Positions 22,936-32,826 of a DNA stretch of 64,000 bases are shown here, one piece after another. This DNA is from Micromonospora profundi. GTDB lineage: Bacteria; Actinomycetota; Actinomycetes; Mycobacteriales; Micromonosporaceae. The stretch is taken from positions 1-64,000 of the forward strand of contig NZ_JAATJK010000001.1 of assembly GCF_011927785.1 (NCBI RefSeq), read 5' to 3'. Every line of letters starts with the position of its first letter. Positions within the stretch are counted from its first letter, which is position 1. The position numbers and the translations under genes were made by a program. Under the pieces are notes generated by a model. It had not been told where the DNA came from, made no database searches, and was given only the letters and a program-made list of their open reading frames with translations.

Positions 22936-25900
22936 TCACCTGAGGCCGAAGGCCCGCATGACGGTCTGGGTGACGCCGCCGCCGTTGCGCTGTGTGGCGG
23001 TGACGCGGATGGAAACGAAGGCCGAACGGTGCGGCGCGTTCAGCGTCGCCTTCCAGGTGCCCTTGTGCTCCTTCAGGGCCTGCCGCTGCCAGGTGCGGCC
23101 GTCGTCGTAGGAGACCTCCAGGCCGAGCGAGGACACCCCGTCCTTCGCGGCGGTGCTGCCCACCACGACCGGCGTGATGGCGAGGTCGGTCCTGCGCGTC
23201 GCGCGGCCCGCCAGGTCCAGGTCCGTCCCGTAGTCCAACTGCACGAGCGGGATCGCCTGTACGCCGTCGGTGGCGCCCGAGAGGAAGGTCCAGTCGGTGC
23301 GCGTGGTGGTGGAGTACGGGCTGTAGGCGGGGTTGCCCTCCGTCTCGACGACAAGCCGGTACGGCAGCTTCTGCGGTGACAGGTCACCGGCGTAGAACTC
23401 CGGCCAGCCTTCGAGCTGACTGACCTGCCTGTCGCCCTGGTAGAGCGAGACCCGTTGCCGCATGCTGGCACCGCCGCTGTGCGCGGCACCCGCGTCGCCG
23501 AACGCCTGGATGTAGGCGCTGATCCCGCCCTCACCGCGGAACGGGATGTCGTAGGTGAGCAGGCGTGGCCGCGTGATGGGGCCGAACCACCTGTCCTTCT
23601 GGACACTGCCCGGCCGGTAGGCGATCTCGTCAGTGTTCGACCGCGCCCAGTTGAGCACGTCGACGTACTGCTTCCACCTGATGCCCGCGCCAGCGGAGAC
23701 CCAGTCGGTACGCGGACCCGGGGCTACCTGCCGGAACGGGAACGGGCGGGCCGCAGCCCACTCGTACGGCGGGAAGTCGACGCGCATCTCGGCGGAGAGT
23801 TGACCCGGCGGCGGGGCGAACTCGGTGTCGATCCGCGCGAGGTCGCCGCGACCCGTCTTGGCCGACGGGTCGTTCGGCACCCCGCCCCTGTGGTAGTCGA
23901 CCAGGTCGTACAGGTATGCCGGCGAGGGGTGGGCGGTGACGCTGAGCCGTACGCCCTTCCGGCCGGAGTCGGTGATCTTCTGGATCAGGGCTTCGCCCTC
24001 GCCCCGGACCAGCGTGGCGACCGGGAGCGCACCGGTCGGCGTACCGTCGGGGTTTCCGTACCATCCGCTGCTGCGGCCCTCACCGTCGTTGACCACCAGG
24101 AGCAGCGCGGCGCCGGCGGCCAGCGCCGCCGCCACCTGGTCGGTGGGGGTCACGGCGTCGCTGTCGCGTACGACCACCGCCTTGCCACGGGCGGACAGGC
24201 CTGCGTAGTCGGCCTTCGTGCCGGTGCCGGCGAAGACGGCGTCCAGGCGCGACGTGCCGTCGGGCATCGGTCGGGACCCGGGCTGCACGAGGGGGTCACC
24301 GACGCGGCGGCCGTTGTGGACGATCTCCAGTGGCGTCTGCTCGGCCCGGATCCGGGTGGTGAGGACGAAGCTGCCCTTCCTGACCTTGCCCTTTGTCGGC
24401 AGAGCCCACAGGCTGTCGTAGACGGTGCCGGGCCAGAACGTCTCCCGCAGCGCGCTCGTGTCGCTGGGCGTCGGCTCCTCGGACGTGAACGAGCGGTAGA
24501 CGTCGATGCGGCTGTTGGTGACGGCTGTCGGCTGGGGGGTCGCCACCTTGACCTGCCGGGCCTTGGCGGCGTCGAGCACGACGACCCGGTTGGTCGTCAG
24601 GTCCACCTCGGGGGCGGTGAGCATCGCGAGCCCGAGGGAGTGGGCGCCGTGCAGACCCTCCACGTCGGCGGCGGCGACGACCGCGTAGGAGCCGGGCGTC
24701 CAGCGGCTGGTGAGCGTGCCGTCCCGTACCCACATGAACGTGGAACCACCGTCGGCGCTGACGATCTCGACCTCGCCGCTCATGGGTCGGCCGGCGCGGT
24801 CCTTCAGGTGGATGGTGAGGTCGTACTTCTCGGATTCCACTGCGACACCGATGGCCGTGTGCACCTCACCGCCGGCGTGGCGGGCCACGACCTGGGCGGA
24901 GTACCTGCCGGCGGTGAGTCCTGCCGGGTCCACCACGACGTCGACAGTCGAGGTCGCCCGGGCCGCGACGGTGACCCGGCCGGTGCCCGCCGTGAACGTC
25001 GTCGCCGGAGAGTCGCCACGATCAACCGACAGGTCCAACGTGATGGGACTGTCAGTGGTGTTGGTGTAGGTGATCTTCCGGCTGGTGCGTTGCGGCGGTG
25101 CGTCGGTCGGTGACGCGACGAGGCCGGCGTCCACCGACCCGGACGCGATGATCTGGTCCTGGTGGTAGGCGGCGGCCACGTTCAGCCTGCCGCTGCCGGC
25201 CCGGTAGGCGTCGTAGCCGGGCGTACGCACGCTGGTGCCCATCAGGGCGTCCTTGATCTGCTGCGGGCTCCACGTGGGGTGTTTCTGGGCCAGCAGGACG
25301 GCAGCCCCGGCGACGTGGGGCGCGGCCATCGAGGTGCCGCTGTCCGCCCGGTAGAAGCCTTCACCCCAGGGGAGGTGCTGCGAGCGCGCCGCCAGCACGT
25401 CCACGCCGGGTGCGGTCATGTCGGGCTTCAGGGCTCCGTCGATCATGCGGGGGCCGGCGCTGGAGAAGTCGGCCAACCGGTCCGAGCCGTCGACAGCGCC
25501 GATGGTGAGCGCGGCGTCCGCGGTCCCCGGCGCCCCGATGGTGTACGGGTCGGGTCCGCTGTTACCCGCGGAGACGACGAAGAGCGCGCCGGTCTCGGCG
25601 GTCAGTTGGGTGAGGGACTGGCTCAGCGGGTCGTCCTGGGTGTGCCAGGCGCTGACCCCCAGACTCATGTTGATCACCTTGGCGCGTTCGGTACGCGCCG
25701 CCCATTCCATCCCCGCGATGATCCCGGAGATCGACCCGCCTCCGTTGCTGTCGAGGACCTTGCCGATCACCAGGTCGGCACCGGGGGCGACTCCCTGTTC
25801 CCTGCCGCCGGAGGCGGCGCCCGTTCCGGCGACGGTGGAGGCGGTGTGGGTGCCGTGCCCGTTGCGGTCGACGATGTCCTCGCCCGGGATGAAGCTGCGG

Positions 25901-26706
25901 GACGCCACCACGCGGTTGGCGAGATCCGGGTGGGTCGTATCGACTCCGGTGTCCAGGACAGCGACCCGGACGCCCTTGCCGGTACCTCCTGCCGCCCACG
26001 CTGCCGGGGCACCGACCTGCGCTGTCGTGTCGGCGAGAGCCGCCGTCGCCCTGCCGTCGAGCCACACCTTTTCCACGCCGGCCGCGAACGAGGGGGTCGC
26101 GGTGCCGGCGGACCGGCCTGTCGACGACGTACCTGCGGATGGCGCGTCGCCGGTGAGGGCCGACCAGAAGTCGGCGGACTGCGCCCGGCGGGTGCGGATC
26201 GCCTCGCCACGGACGGAGGGCAGCTCCAGTGTGGTCTCCGCGCCCGGCAGGGCGGTGCTGGCCCGGCGGTTGGCCGCACCCGACTCGCGGGTGACGATCA
26301 GAGGCAGCGTGCTGCTCCGTGCGTCGTCGAAGCCCTGGGCGACGAGGTCGGTGACGTCGAAGAGTTGCTTGTCGAGCTGCCCGGTGGCGAGGTAGGGCAG
26401 CGCCTCGTCGGGGTACACGTAGGTGTCCCCGTCCTCGGTGGCGACGCGTACCGAGCCGGTGGCACCCGGCGCGCGTGCCACGTCCACTGTGGGCGGCGTC
26501 CCGTCGCGTCCCGGCGTCATCGTCACCTTGTCGCCGGTGATCAGCGTGACCGTGACGGGAGCACCGTGTGCGGTGCCGGTCGTGGCCGGTGGAGCCGTCG
26601 GCGGGGGCGCGGGGGCGCTGTGGGCCGCAGTGGGGGTGACCAGAGCGGCGACGACTGTGACGCCTACCGCTGCTGCCGCAGATCTTCGGGGGAGAGAGAG
26701 CCGCAC
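22936..26706 (-). CDS. Secreted subtilisin-like serine protease (S8), multidomain
   Basis: A 1256-residue secreted protease. A classic signal peptide (residues 1-30, ending AAHSA) is followed by a propeptide (~45-230) and an S8 domain with catalytic Asp252 (AVLDTGVDTTHPD), His284 (NGHGTHTAS), oxyanion Asn382 (SAGNSGP) and Ser459 (DSGTSMAAPHVAG). Residues ~500-1256 form beta-rich C-terminal domains, including a possible PA-like insertion (~870-915, GKAVVVRDSDA and AALLLVVNDGEG) and a late stretch resembling Ig-like or substrate-binding modules. GTG start at 26704-26706 with GGAGG. Direct repeats AGGTGATC flank the promoter (26745-26773). It probably digests extracellular protein. Confidence 0.92.
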   Translation of the reverse strand: MRLSLPRRSAAAAVGVTVVAALVTPTAAHSAPAPPPTAPPATTGTAHGAPVTVTLITGDKVTMTPGRDGTPPTVDVARAPGATGSVRVATEDGDTYVYPDEALPYLATGQLDKQLFDVTDLVAQGFDDARSSTLPLIVTRESGAANRRASTALPGAETTLELPSVRGEAIRTRRAQSADFWSALTGDAPSAGTSSTGRSAGTATPSFAAGVEKVWLDGRATAALADTTAQVGAPAAWAAGGTGKGVRVAVLDTGVDTTHPDLANRVVASRSFIPGEDIVDRNGHGTHTASTVAGTGAASGGREQGVAPGADLVIGKVLDSNGGGSISGIIAGMEWAARTERAKVINMSLGVSAWHTQDDPLSQSLTQLTAETGALFVVSAGNSGPDPYTIGAPGTADAALTIGAVDGSDRLADFSSAGPRMIDGALKPDMTAPGVDVLAARSQHLPWGEGFYRADSGTSMAAPHVAGAAVLLAQKHPTWSPQQIKDALMGTSVRTPGYDAYRAGSGRLNVAAAYHQDQIIASGSVDAGLVASPTDAPPQRTSRKITYTNTTDSPITLDLSVDRGDSPATTFTAGTGRVTVAARATSTVDVVVDPAGLTAGRYSAQVVARHAGGEVHTAIGVAVESEKYDLTIHLKDRAGRPMSGEVEIVSADGGSTFMWVRDGTLTSRWTPGSYAVVAAADVEGLHGAHSLGLAMLTAPEVDLTTNRVVVLDAAKARQVKVATPQPTAVTNSRIDVYRSFTSEEPTPSDTSALRETFWPGTVYDSLWALPTKGKVRKGSFVLTTRIRAEQTPLEIVHNGRRVGDPLVQPGSRPMPDGTSRLDAVFAGTGTKADYAGLSARGKAVVVRDSDAVTPTDQVAAALAAGAALLLVVNDGEGRSSGWYGNPDGTPTGALPVATLVRGEGEALIQKITDSGRKGVRLSVTAHPSPAYLYDLVDYHRGGVPNDPSAKTGRGDLARIDTEFAPPPGQLSAEMRVDFPPYEWAAARPFPFRQVAPGPRTDWVSAGAGIRWKQYVDVLNWARSNTDEIAYRPGSVQKDRWFGPITRPRLLTYDIPFRGEGGISAYIQAFGDAGAAHSGGASMRQRVSLYQGDRQVSQLEGWPEFYAGDLSPQKLPYRLVVETEGNPAYSPYSTTTRTDWTFLSGATDGVQAIPLVQLDYGTDLDLAGRATRRTDLAITPVVVGSTAAKDGVSSLGLEVSYDDGRTWQRQALKEHKGTWKATLNAPHRSAFVSIRVTATQRNGGGVTQTVMRAFGLR

Positions 26707-26869
26707 AGATCCTCCAGAGTTGAACGTTGATCAGATTCGATCACCTCCGTGATTCATATAAAGATCACCTTCTTTGCCGGGAGGTTGCCGGATCGTCGCG
26801 TACGGCCGGCCCGGTCCGGCTTTCGGGGGCCTGCGTGCCGAGGTTGCACCCTTCGGGGAGGATGGGCGC

Positions 26870-27118
26870 ATGTCTTCCTTTGGTAGGTGGTGGGGCCGGC
26901 TCGGCGCGGTCCTCGGTACGGTCGTGCTGACGGTGTTCGTGCCCGTCGCGGCCTGGGCGTCCACAGGCACCGGCGAGATCGTGGTGGAGGCCGCTCGGCG
27001 GCGGTCCCGAGGCGGCTTCGGCTTCATCGGCCTGCTCTGCTGCCTCGTGGTGGTGGCGATCATCGTGTTCCTGCTGCTGCGCCTGATGCGTGGTCGCCGT
27101 GGAGGCCCGCCGCGCTGA
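26870..27118 (+). CDS. Small membrane protein, 82 aa
   Basis: An 82-residue protein with two hydrophobic segments (residues ~10-30, ending AAWAS, and ~50-70, FIGLLCCLVVVAIIVFLLL) and a basic Arg/Gly tail. The first segment could be a cleaved signal peptide, leaving a single-pass protein with a short exposed TGTGEIVVEAARRRSRGG loop. ATG 26870 with GGGGAGG upstream. Unknown function; divergent from the S8 protease gene. Confidence 0.6.
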   Translation: MSSFGRWWGRLGAVLGTVVLTVFVPVAAWASTGTGEIVVEAARRRSRGGFGFIGLLCCLVVVAIIVFLLLRLMRGRRGGPPR

Positions 27119-27217
27119 CCCCGTTCACCCGGGCGACGGCCTGCGGTCGCCGAGCCCCGCTGGCGCACTCAGCGGCGCAGGCCGATGCCGCCTGACCGGG
27201 TGCGGATGTCAGCTCGA

Positions 27218-27247
27218 CGCCGGGCGGCGCTGCGGGACCGCCCGGCG
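27218..27247 (-). terminator. Terminator of the solute-binding protein gene
   Basis: A 10-bp perfect stem (27218-27227/27238-27247) immediately downstream of the leftward stop codon. Confidence 0.7.
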
Positions 27248-27248
27248 G

Positions 27249-28580
27249 TCACGCCGCCAGCGCGGCGTTGGCCAGGGAGAGGAATCGTGAGGTGGCCGCG
27301 CGCGTGCCGGCCCGCCCGCCGCGGATGCTCTCCGCGGCGGTGACAAGCAGCGAACGTACCTTCGCGTGGCCCATCGGCGGCGGCGCGGGTGCGGGCCCGA
27401 GCTGGTCTGCGATGCTGGCGCCGAACGCGGCGGCGCGCTGCTGAGCCGGGTCGGTGATGCTGCCCTCGGTGTAACGGCGTACGGGGATGCTGGCGTTGAG
27501 GCCGCGTTCGTGGCCGAGAACCGTGCCGGCCTCGCCGTTCGTGGTCAGGAAATTGATCACGTCGATGACGGTGTCCGGGTGGCGGGTGCCGCGGAACGCG
27601 GACCAGTACATCGACGCCCTCGCCCACTGCGAGCCCGGAGGGCCGGGGATGCCCACCACGCCCAGCTCCGCATCGGTGAGCCGTTGCAGGTCCGGTAGCT
27701 GGTGGGACCAGGCGAAGGACGCGGCGGTCAACCCGGTGACCACCAGTTGCCGGGCCGGCTCTCCGCTGTCGGACTGCTCCACGAGGGCCGCGCCAGGAGT
27801 GGCCCGCCCTGCCCGTGCCCGCTGCCACAGCTCGAACCAGGCGATCAGTTCGTCGGCGCCGAAGCCCATCTGTCGTCCCCGATAGAACTCGCCGCCCTGC
27901 GAACGCAACCACAACCAGAAGGCGCGGTAGTCGCCGGACGCGTCGACCGTACCGGCCACCTGGCCGTCACTGGCCTCGGTGACCTCTGTGGCCCAGGCGA
28001 TGTAGTCCGCCCAGGACATTCCGCCGCGCGGCTCGGGCACCCGCAGTTCGCGCAGCAGGTCACGGTTGAAGACCACGGCCCCGAGGGTCTGCCCGGCGGC
28101 CACCCCCATCGTCCGGCCGTCCACGGTGCCGGAGCGGACGAGACCGTCCGGCAGACCGCCCAGGTCCAACCGGCGGTCGGCGACACTGTCGGTGAGGTCG
28201 AGAACGATCTCGCGCTCGGCGTACTCGGCAAGCACGGCGTCGTCGACCTGGATCAGATCCGGAATGTTGCCGCCGGCAGCCTGCGTGGCCAGCCGGTCGT
28301 AGTAGCCGTCGGCGCCCTGCCAGGTGACGCGGAAGGTGACCCGGGGGTTGCGCTCCGAGTAGAGCCGCAGAGCCTTCTCGGTCAACTCGGCCCGCTTCTG
28401 CCCGCCCCACCAGAAGACCGACAGCTCGACAGGCCCGTCCTCGGCCGACGTGGTGGATTCGTCGGTACACCCGGCCAGCCCGCCGGTGACCAGCAGGGGA
28501 GCGCCGAGCAGCGCGCTGAGCAGACGGCGCCGGCCCGGGTCCGCGCCGAGGCGGTCGATCGGCTGTCGAACAACGGGCAC
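27249..28580 (-). CDS. Extracellular solute-binding lipoprotein, family 1 (sugar type)
   Basis: A 443-residue ABC-type sugar-binding protein. GTG 28578-28580 (AGGAG upstream) leads to RRRLLSALLG and a lipobox LAGC at ~35-38, so it is a lipoprotein, possibly Tat-routed given the twin arginines. The SBP_bac_1 pattern is clear: ELSVFWWGGQKRAELTEKA, then ADGYYDRLATQAAGGNIPDL, then FNRDLLRELRVPEP. No permease or ATPase genes are adjacent, so it is an orphan or serves a transporter elsewhere. Ligand unknown. A terminator abuts its stop. Confidence 0.85.
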   Translation of the reverse strand: MPVVRQPIDRLGADPGRRRLLSALLGAPLLVTGGLAGCTDESTTSAEDGPVELSVFWWGGQKRAELTEKALRLYSERNPRVTFRVTWQGADGYYDRLATQAAGGNIPDLIQVDDAVLAEYAEREIVLDLTDSVADRRLDLGGLPDGLVRSGTVDGRTMGVAAGQTLGAVVFNRDLLRELRVPEPRGGMSWADYIAWATEVTEASDGQVAGTVDASGDYRAFWLWLRSQGGEFYRGRQMGFGADELIAWFELWQRARAGRATPGAALVEQSDSGEPARQLVVTGLTAASFAWSHQLPDLQRLTDAELGVVGIPGPPGSQWARASMYWSAFRGTRHPDTVIDVINFLTTNGEAGTVLGHERGLNASIPVRRYTEGSITDPAQQRAAAFGASIADQLGPAPAPPPMGHAKVRSLLVTAAESIRGGRAGTRAATSRFLSLANAALAA

Positions 28581-28728
28581 GGGGTCTCCTGGTACCTGCG
28601 GGCGGGGTCGGACCATTCACGCAGGCGGCGCACAAGGGTGTCAACGTCCATCCGGTCATCCCTGGTGGCCGGCCCCCGCGCGGGTAGCCGAAGCCGGACC
28701 GCCGCTGCCGCGTGGTGTACTAGGGCGC

Positions 28729-29562
28729 GTGGAACTTCTGCACTCGGGCAAGGTCCGGGACGTCTACGCCGACGGCGACGACCTGATCCTGGTCGCCTCG
28801 GACCGTATCTCGATCTACGACGTGGCGTTGCCGACGCCGATCCCGGACAAGGGTCGACTGCTCACCGCGCTCTCGCTCTGGTGGTTCGAGCAGCTCGCCG
28901 ACCTCGTGCCGAACCACGTCATCTCCGCCACCGACGTGCCGGCCGAGTTCGCCGGCCGGGCCATCCGCTGCCAGCGGCTGGACATGGTCCCGGTCGAGTG
29001 CGTCGCCCGGGGTTACCTCACCGGCGGCGGCCTGCGGGAGTACGAGCGCACCGGCGCGGTCTCCGGCGTGCCGCTGCCCCGGGGGCTCGGTGAGGCGTCG
29101 ATCCTGCCCGAGCCGATCTTCACGCCGTCGACCAAGGCGCCGATGGGCGAGCACGACGAGCCGATCACGTTCGACGACGTGGTGGACAAGGTGGGTCAGG
29201 CCACCGCCGAGCGGCTGCGGCAGATCACCATCGACGTCTACCGGCGCGGCGCGGAGCTGGCCGCCGACCGGGGCATCCTGATCGCCGACACCAAGATCGA
29301 GCTGGGCTGGGCGCCGGACGGCACCCTGGTCCTCGCCGACGAGTTGCTCACCTCCGACTCGTCGCGCTTCTGGCCCGCCGAGTCGTACCAGCCGGGCCGG
29401 GTGCAGTTCTCCTACGACAAGCAGTACGTGCGGGACTGGGCCACCGGCAGCGGATGGGACAAGCAGGAGCCGGCACCGGACGTGCCCGTCGAGGTCGTCG
29501 AGGCGACCCGCGCCCGCTACGTCGAGGTGTACGAGAAGCTCACCGGCAACCGCTGGAGCTGA
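28729..29562 (+). CDS. purC: Phosphoribosylaminoimidazole-succinocarboxamide synthase
   Basis: A 277-residue SAICAR synthetase for step 8 of IMP synthesis (CAIR + aspartate + ATP). Motifs are SGKVRDVY at the N-terminus, then SDRISIYDVALPTPIPDKG, VECVARGYLTGGG, ADTKIELGW and ADELLTSDSSRFW. GTG start at 28729: TACTAG (28718-28723) precedes it by 5 nt, so it is probably leaderless. It stands alone here, between the divergent sugar-binding gene and convergent glpK; purine genes are not linked. Confidence 0.93.
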   Translation: MELLHSGKVRDVYADGDDLILVASDRISIYDVALPTPIPDKGRLLTALSLWWFEQLADLVPNHVISATDVPAEFAGRAIRCQRLDMVPVECVARGYLTGGGLREYERTGAVSGVPLPRGLGEASILPEPIFTPSTKAPMGEHDEPITFDDVVDKVGQATAERLRQITIDVYRRGAELAADRGILIADTKIELGWAPDGTLVLADELLTSDSSRFWPAESYQPGRVQFSYDKQYVRDWATGSGWDKQEPAPDVPVEVVEATRARYVEVYEKLTGNRWS

Positions 29563-29696
29563 GCGGGCCGCCGGCGATCCGCCGGGTCCGCACCGCGCTG
29601 CGCGCGCGTGCTTGGCCGGGACGGGTGGGCGTCGGCACCGGGCCTGCGTCAGTTCACCCGGTCGCCAGCGTCACTCCACCCGGTCGCTGGCGCTTG

Positions 29697-31181
29697 TCAC
29701 TCCACCCAGTCGAGGGTGCGCCGCACCGCCTTGCGCCAGCTGTGCAGCTCCCTGTCGCGTAGCTCCGGTGCCATGGTCGACTCCCACTGCGCGTCGGAGC
29801 GCCACTGCGCGCGCAACGTGGCCAGGTCGGGCCAGAAGCCGACAGCCAGGCCAGCCGCGTACGCCGCGCCCAGGCAGGTGGTCTCGGTGATCCGGGAGCG
29901 GATCACCGGCACGTCGAGCACGTCGGCGAGGAACTGCATGAGCAGGGCGTTTGCGGTCATCCCGCCGTCCACCCGGAGTCGGCGCAGGGCCACGTCGGAG
30001 TCGGCGTCCATCGCGTCGACCACCTCGCGGGTCTGCCACGCCGACGCCTCAAGCACCGCCCGCGCCAGGTGCCCCTTCGTGATGTAGCCGGTAAGGCCGG
30101 CGATCACCCCGCGGGCGTCGCTGCGCCAGTGCGGTGCGAAGAGCCCGGAGAACGCCGGCACCACGTAGCAGCCGCCGTTGTCGTCCACGGTGCGGGCCAA
30201 CTCCTCCACCTCGGCGGCCGTGGAGATCAGGCCGAGGTTGTCGCGCAGCCACTGCACGAGCGACCCGGTGACGGCGATGGCGCCTTCGAGGGCGTACGCC
30301 GGCGGTTGGCCCTTGATCTGGTAGGCGACGGTGGTGAGCAGGCCGTGCGTCGACGGGACAGGTGTGGCGCCGGTGTTGAGCAGCAGGAAGCTGCCGGTGC
30401 CGTAGGTGCACTTCGCCTCGCCCGGCTGGAAGCACGTCTGACCGAACAGCGCGGCCTGCTGGTCGCCCAGCGCGCTCGCCACCGGCACCCCGTCGAGGAC
30501 GCCGGTGGCCGTGCCGTACACCTCGGCGGAGCAGCGGATCTCCGGGAGCATCGCCGCAGGCACGCCCATGGCGTCCAGCAGTTCCGGGTGCCAGTCGAGC
30601 GTCGTGAGGTCCATGAGCATGGTCCGGCTGGCGTTCGTCACGTCGGTGACGTGCTCGCCGGTCAGTTTCCAGATCAGCCAGCTGTCCATGGTGCCGAACA
30701 GCACCTCGCCGCGCTCGGCGCGCTCACGCAGGCCGTCGACCTCGTCCAGCAGCCAGCGCAACTTGGGGCCGGCGAAGTAGGTCGCAAGCGGCAGGCCCGT
30801 GCGGACCCGGAACCGCTCCTCGCCGTACGCCGAGGCCAGCTCGCGCAGCAGCGGCCCGGTGCGGGTGTCCTGCCAGACGATTGCGTTGGCCACCGGGCGG
30901 CCGGTGGCCCGGTCCCAGACCAGTGTCGTCTCCCGCTGGTTGGTGATGCCCACGGCGGCCAGACCAGCCGCGTCCGTCCCGGCGGACCGCAACGCCTCGG
31001 AGATCACCTGCTGGACGTTGTCCCAGATCTCCTCGGCGTCGTGCTCCACCCAGCCCGGCCGGGGGAAGATCTGCCGGTGCTCGCGCTGGGCCACGGCGAC
31101 GATCTCCCCGGCGGAGTCGAAGACGATGCACCGCGAGGAGGTGGTGCCCTGGTCGATGGCGGCGACGTACTCGGGGGTCAC
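29697..31181 (-). CDS. glpK: Glycerol kinase
   Basis: A 494-residue FGGY-family kinase: glycerol + ATP to glycerol-3-phosphate. Hallmarks: [14 protein letters not shown] at the N-terminus, ITNQRETT, the FGGY signatures ([53 protein letters not shown]) and [13 protein letters not shown]. Full length for the family. GTG or ATG start at 31179-31181. No glpF or glpD adjacent, so it is a solitary copy. Divergent from the PRPP synthase gene, with which it shares a 77-bp promoter region. Confidence 0.95.
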   Translation of the reverse strand: MTPEYVAAIDQGTTSSRCIVFDSAGEIVAVAQREHRQIFPRPGWVEHDAEEIWDNVQQVISEALRSAGTDAAGLAAVGITNQRETTLVWDRATGRPVANAIVWQDTRTGPLLRELASAYGEERFRVRTGLPLATYFAGPKLRWLLDEVDGLRERAERGEVLFGTMDSWLIWKLTGEHVTDVTNASRTMLMDLTTLDWHPELLDAMGVPAAMLPEIRCSAEVYGTATGVLDGVPVASALGDQQAALFGQTCFQPGEAKCTYGTGSFLLLNTGATPVPSTHGLLTTVAYQIKGQPPAYALEGAIAVTGSLVQWLRDNLGLISTAAEVEELARTVDDNGGCYVVPAFSGLFAPHWRSDARGVIAGLTGYITKGHLARAVLEASAWQTREVVDAMDADSDVALRRLRVDGGMTANALLMQFLADVLDVPVIRSRITETTCLGAAYAAGLAVGFWPDLATLRAQWRSDAQWESTMAPELRDRELHSWRKAVRRTLDWVE

Positions 31182-31244
31182 CGCAGCACCGTACCCAAAG
31201 CGGTGTCACGGTGCGACCGGCGTCACGTCGGCCTACGCGTCGCC

Positions 31245-31258
31245 TACGATGTGCGAAC
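31245..31258 (+). promoter_or_regulatory. -10 box for the PRPP synthase paralogue
   Basis: TACGAT (31245-31250) stands 8 nt before the GTG at 31259, with no SD. The transcript is probably leaderless or nearly so. Confidence 0.5.
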
Positions 31259-32197
31259 GTGCGCGACATCGCCGTTTTCAGTGGAACCGCCCATCCCGAC
31301 CTCGCCGCCGAGATCTGCGCTCACCTGGGGGTGCCGCTGCATCCGGTGCGCGTCTCCCGGTTCGCCAACGACTGCCTCGAAGTGCAGTTGCAGGCCAACT
31401 GCCGCGAGCGTGACGTCTTCCTGATCCAACCGCTTGTGCCCCCGGTGCAGGAGAACCTGGTCGAACTGCTGCTGATGATCGACGCCGCCCGGGGCGCGTC
31501 CGCCGGCCGGATCACTGTGGTGCTGCCGCACTACGCGTACGCCCGCTCGGACAAGAAGGACGCGCCACGGATCTCCATCGGTGCCCGGCTCGTCGCCGAC
31601 CTGCTCACCTCGGCCGGCGCGGACCGGGTGCTCGCGATGACCCTGCACTCGCCGCAGGTGCACGGCTTCTTCAGCGTCCCCGTGGACCATCTCCACGCGC
31701 TGCGCGAACTGGCCACCCACTTCCGGCGCTACGACCTCAGCAACACGGTGGTGGTCTCGCCGGACCTCGGCAACGCCAAGGAGGCGGCGGCTTTCGCCCG
31801 GATGCTCGGCACACCGGTAGCTGCCGGAGCGAAGCAGCGGTTCAGCGACGACCTTGTGAAGATCAGCGCGGTGATCGGCGAGGTGGCCGACCGTGACGTC
31901 ATCGTGCTCGACGACGAGATCGCCAAGGGCAGCACTGTCATCGAGTTGATGGAGCACCTGCGCGGCCTGAAGGTGCGTTCGATCCGGCTGGCCTGCACGC
32001 ACGGTCTCTTCTCCGCTGACGCGCTGCGGCGGCTCAGCGACCAGGAAGGCGTCCTGGAGATCGTCTGCACCAACACCGTTCCCATCCCGGCCGCCAAACA
32101 GGTACCCGAACTCCAGGTCCTGTCGGTGGCTCCCGCCCTGGCCGAGGCGATGCGCCGGATCCACAACGGGGAGTCGGTCTCCGCCCTCTTCGCCTGA
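31259..32197 (+). CDS. Ribose-phosphate diphosphokinase family protein (PRPP synthase paralogue)
   Basis: A 312-residue PRPP synthetase family protein that would transfer pyrophosphate from ATP to ribose-5-phosphate. The ATP-contact region HYAYARSDKKDAPR and the flexible-loop site (ISIGARLVADLLTSAGADRVL) are present. The PRPP-binding loop is VIVLDDEIAKGSTVIE, which differs from the canonical VDDMIDTGGT. It lacks the class I allosteric-site features I would expect, so it may be a class III-like or specialised enzyme. GTG start 31259 chosen from the -10 position. Main housekeeping prs is likely elsewhere. Confidence 0.75.
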   Translation: MRDIAVFSGTAHPDLAAEICAHLGVPLHPVRVSRFANDCLEVQLQANCRERDVFLIQPLVPPVQENLVELLLMIDAARGASAGRITVVLPHYAYARSDKKDAPRISIGARLVADLLTSAGADRVLAMTLHSPQVHGFFSVPVDHLHALRELATHFRRYDLSNTVVVSPDLGNAKEAAAFARMLGTPVAAGAKQRFSDDLVKISAVIGEVADRDVIVLDDEIAKGSTVIELMEHLRGLKVRSIRLACTHGLFSADALRRLSDQEGVLEIVCTNTVPIPAAKQVPELQVLSVAPALAEAMRRIHNGESVSALFA

Positions 32198-32224
32198 TCC
32201 GGCCGCTGCCAGCGGCTGCCACTG

Positions 32225-32260
32225 CCCGCGCTGGCCGTCGAGGCCCGAGGTCAGCGCGGG
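32225..32260. terminator. Bidirectional terminator overlapping a stop codon
   Basis: A 9-bp perfect stem (32225-32233 with 32252-32260), 27 nt after the PRPP synthase stop. The right arm includes the stop codon of the convergent ATPase gene. Confidence 0.55.
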
Positions 32261-32706
32261 GTGTGGTCGGAGGCGGTGAGGACGGCGGTGATGCGTACGG
32301 TGGTCCCGGCGCCGCTGGTGGCGATCTCCATGGCGTCGGTCAGCTCCCGGGCCAGCCACAGACCCCAGCCGCCGGCGGTGTCCGGGGCCGGCCGGCGTCG
32401 GTCGCCCAGCCGTTGCGGGCTGATGCCGCGGCCGTGGTCGGCGACCTCGCAGACCAGCACGCCCGGCTCCTGCCAGAGTCGTAGCCACCCGCGCCCGCCG
32501 CCGTGCCGCACCGCGTTGGTGATCAGCTCGTTGACCGCCAGCACGAAGTCGTCAAGCCGTTGGCCGGCGAGACCGGAGGCATGCGCGCAGGAGGCGACCG
32601 AGTGTCGAATCTCGGTCACCTGGGCCTGGTCGAAGGCCTCGGCGATCAGGAGGGCAGGGTCGATGGGCACAACCGTACGCGGTGCGTGCGGATCTGCGTT
32701 CATCAT
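32251..32706 (-). CDS. RsbW-like ATP-binding protein (anti-sigma kinase fold)
   Basis: A 151-residue single-domain HATPase_c_2 protein. The N box is VLAVNELITNAVRHG, the G1 box VADHGRGI, the G2 box GGWGLWLARELTD. This is the fold of anti-sigma-factor serine kinases (RsbW/SpoIIAB), but no sigma factor or STAS antagonist is adjacent. Actinomycetes carry many such orphan ATPases, some acting on SigB-like factors or on regulators. Two ATG codons are possible as start (32704 and 32701). Divergent from the MacS-like kinase by ~120 bp. Confidence 0.8.
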   Translation of the reverse strand: MMNADPHAPRTVVPIDPALLIAEAFDQAQVTEIRHSVASCAHASGLAGQRLDDFVLAVNELITNAVRHGGGRGWLRLWQEPGVLVCEVADHGRGISPQRLGDRRRPAPDTAGGWGLWLARELTDAMEIATSGAGTTVRITAVLTASDHTPR

Positions 32707-32826
32707 GCCCCCGTTCCGACGGCGGATCCCGGCGTGTTTCGCGGCTTTTCAACCGTACGTCAGGGTTTCTCGGCCCGCACTCTCTGCCTTTCGCGGCGTT
32801 GGCGCGGCTGTGGCATCCTGACCGCC

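Noticed and set aside
29640..29696. Hairpin GCCAGCG/CGCTGGC between purC and glpK as terminator
   Set aside because: Only a 7-bp stem formed from local repeats of TCACTCCACCC; too weak to call.
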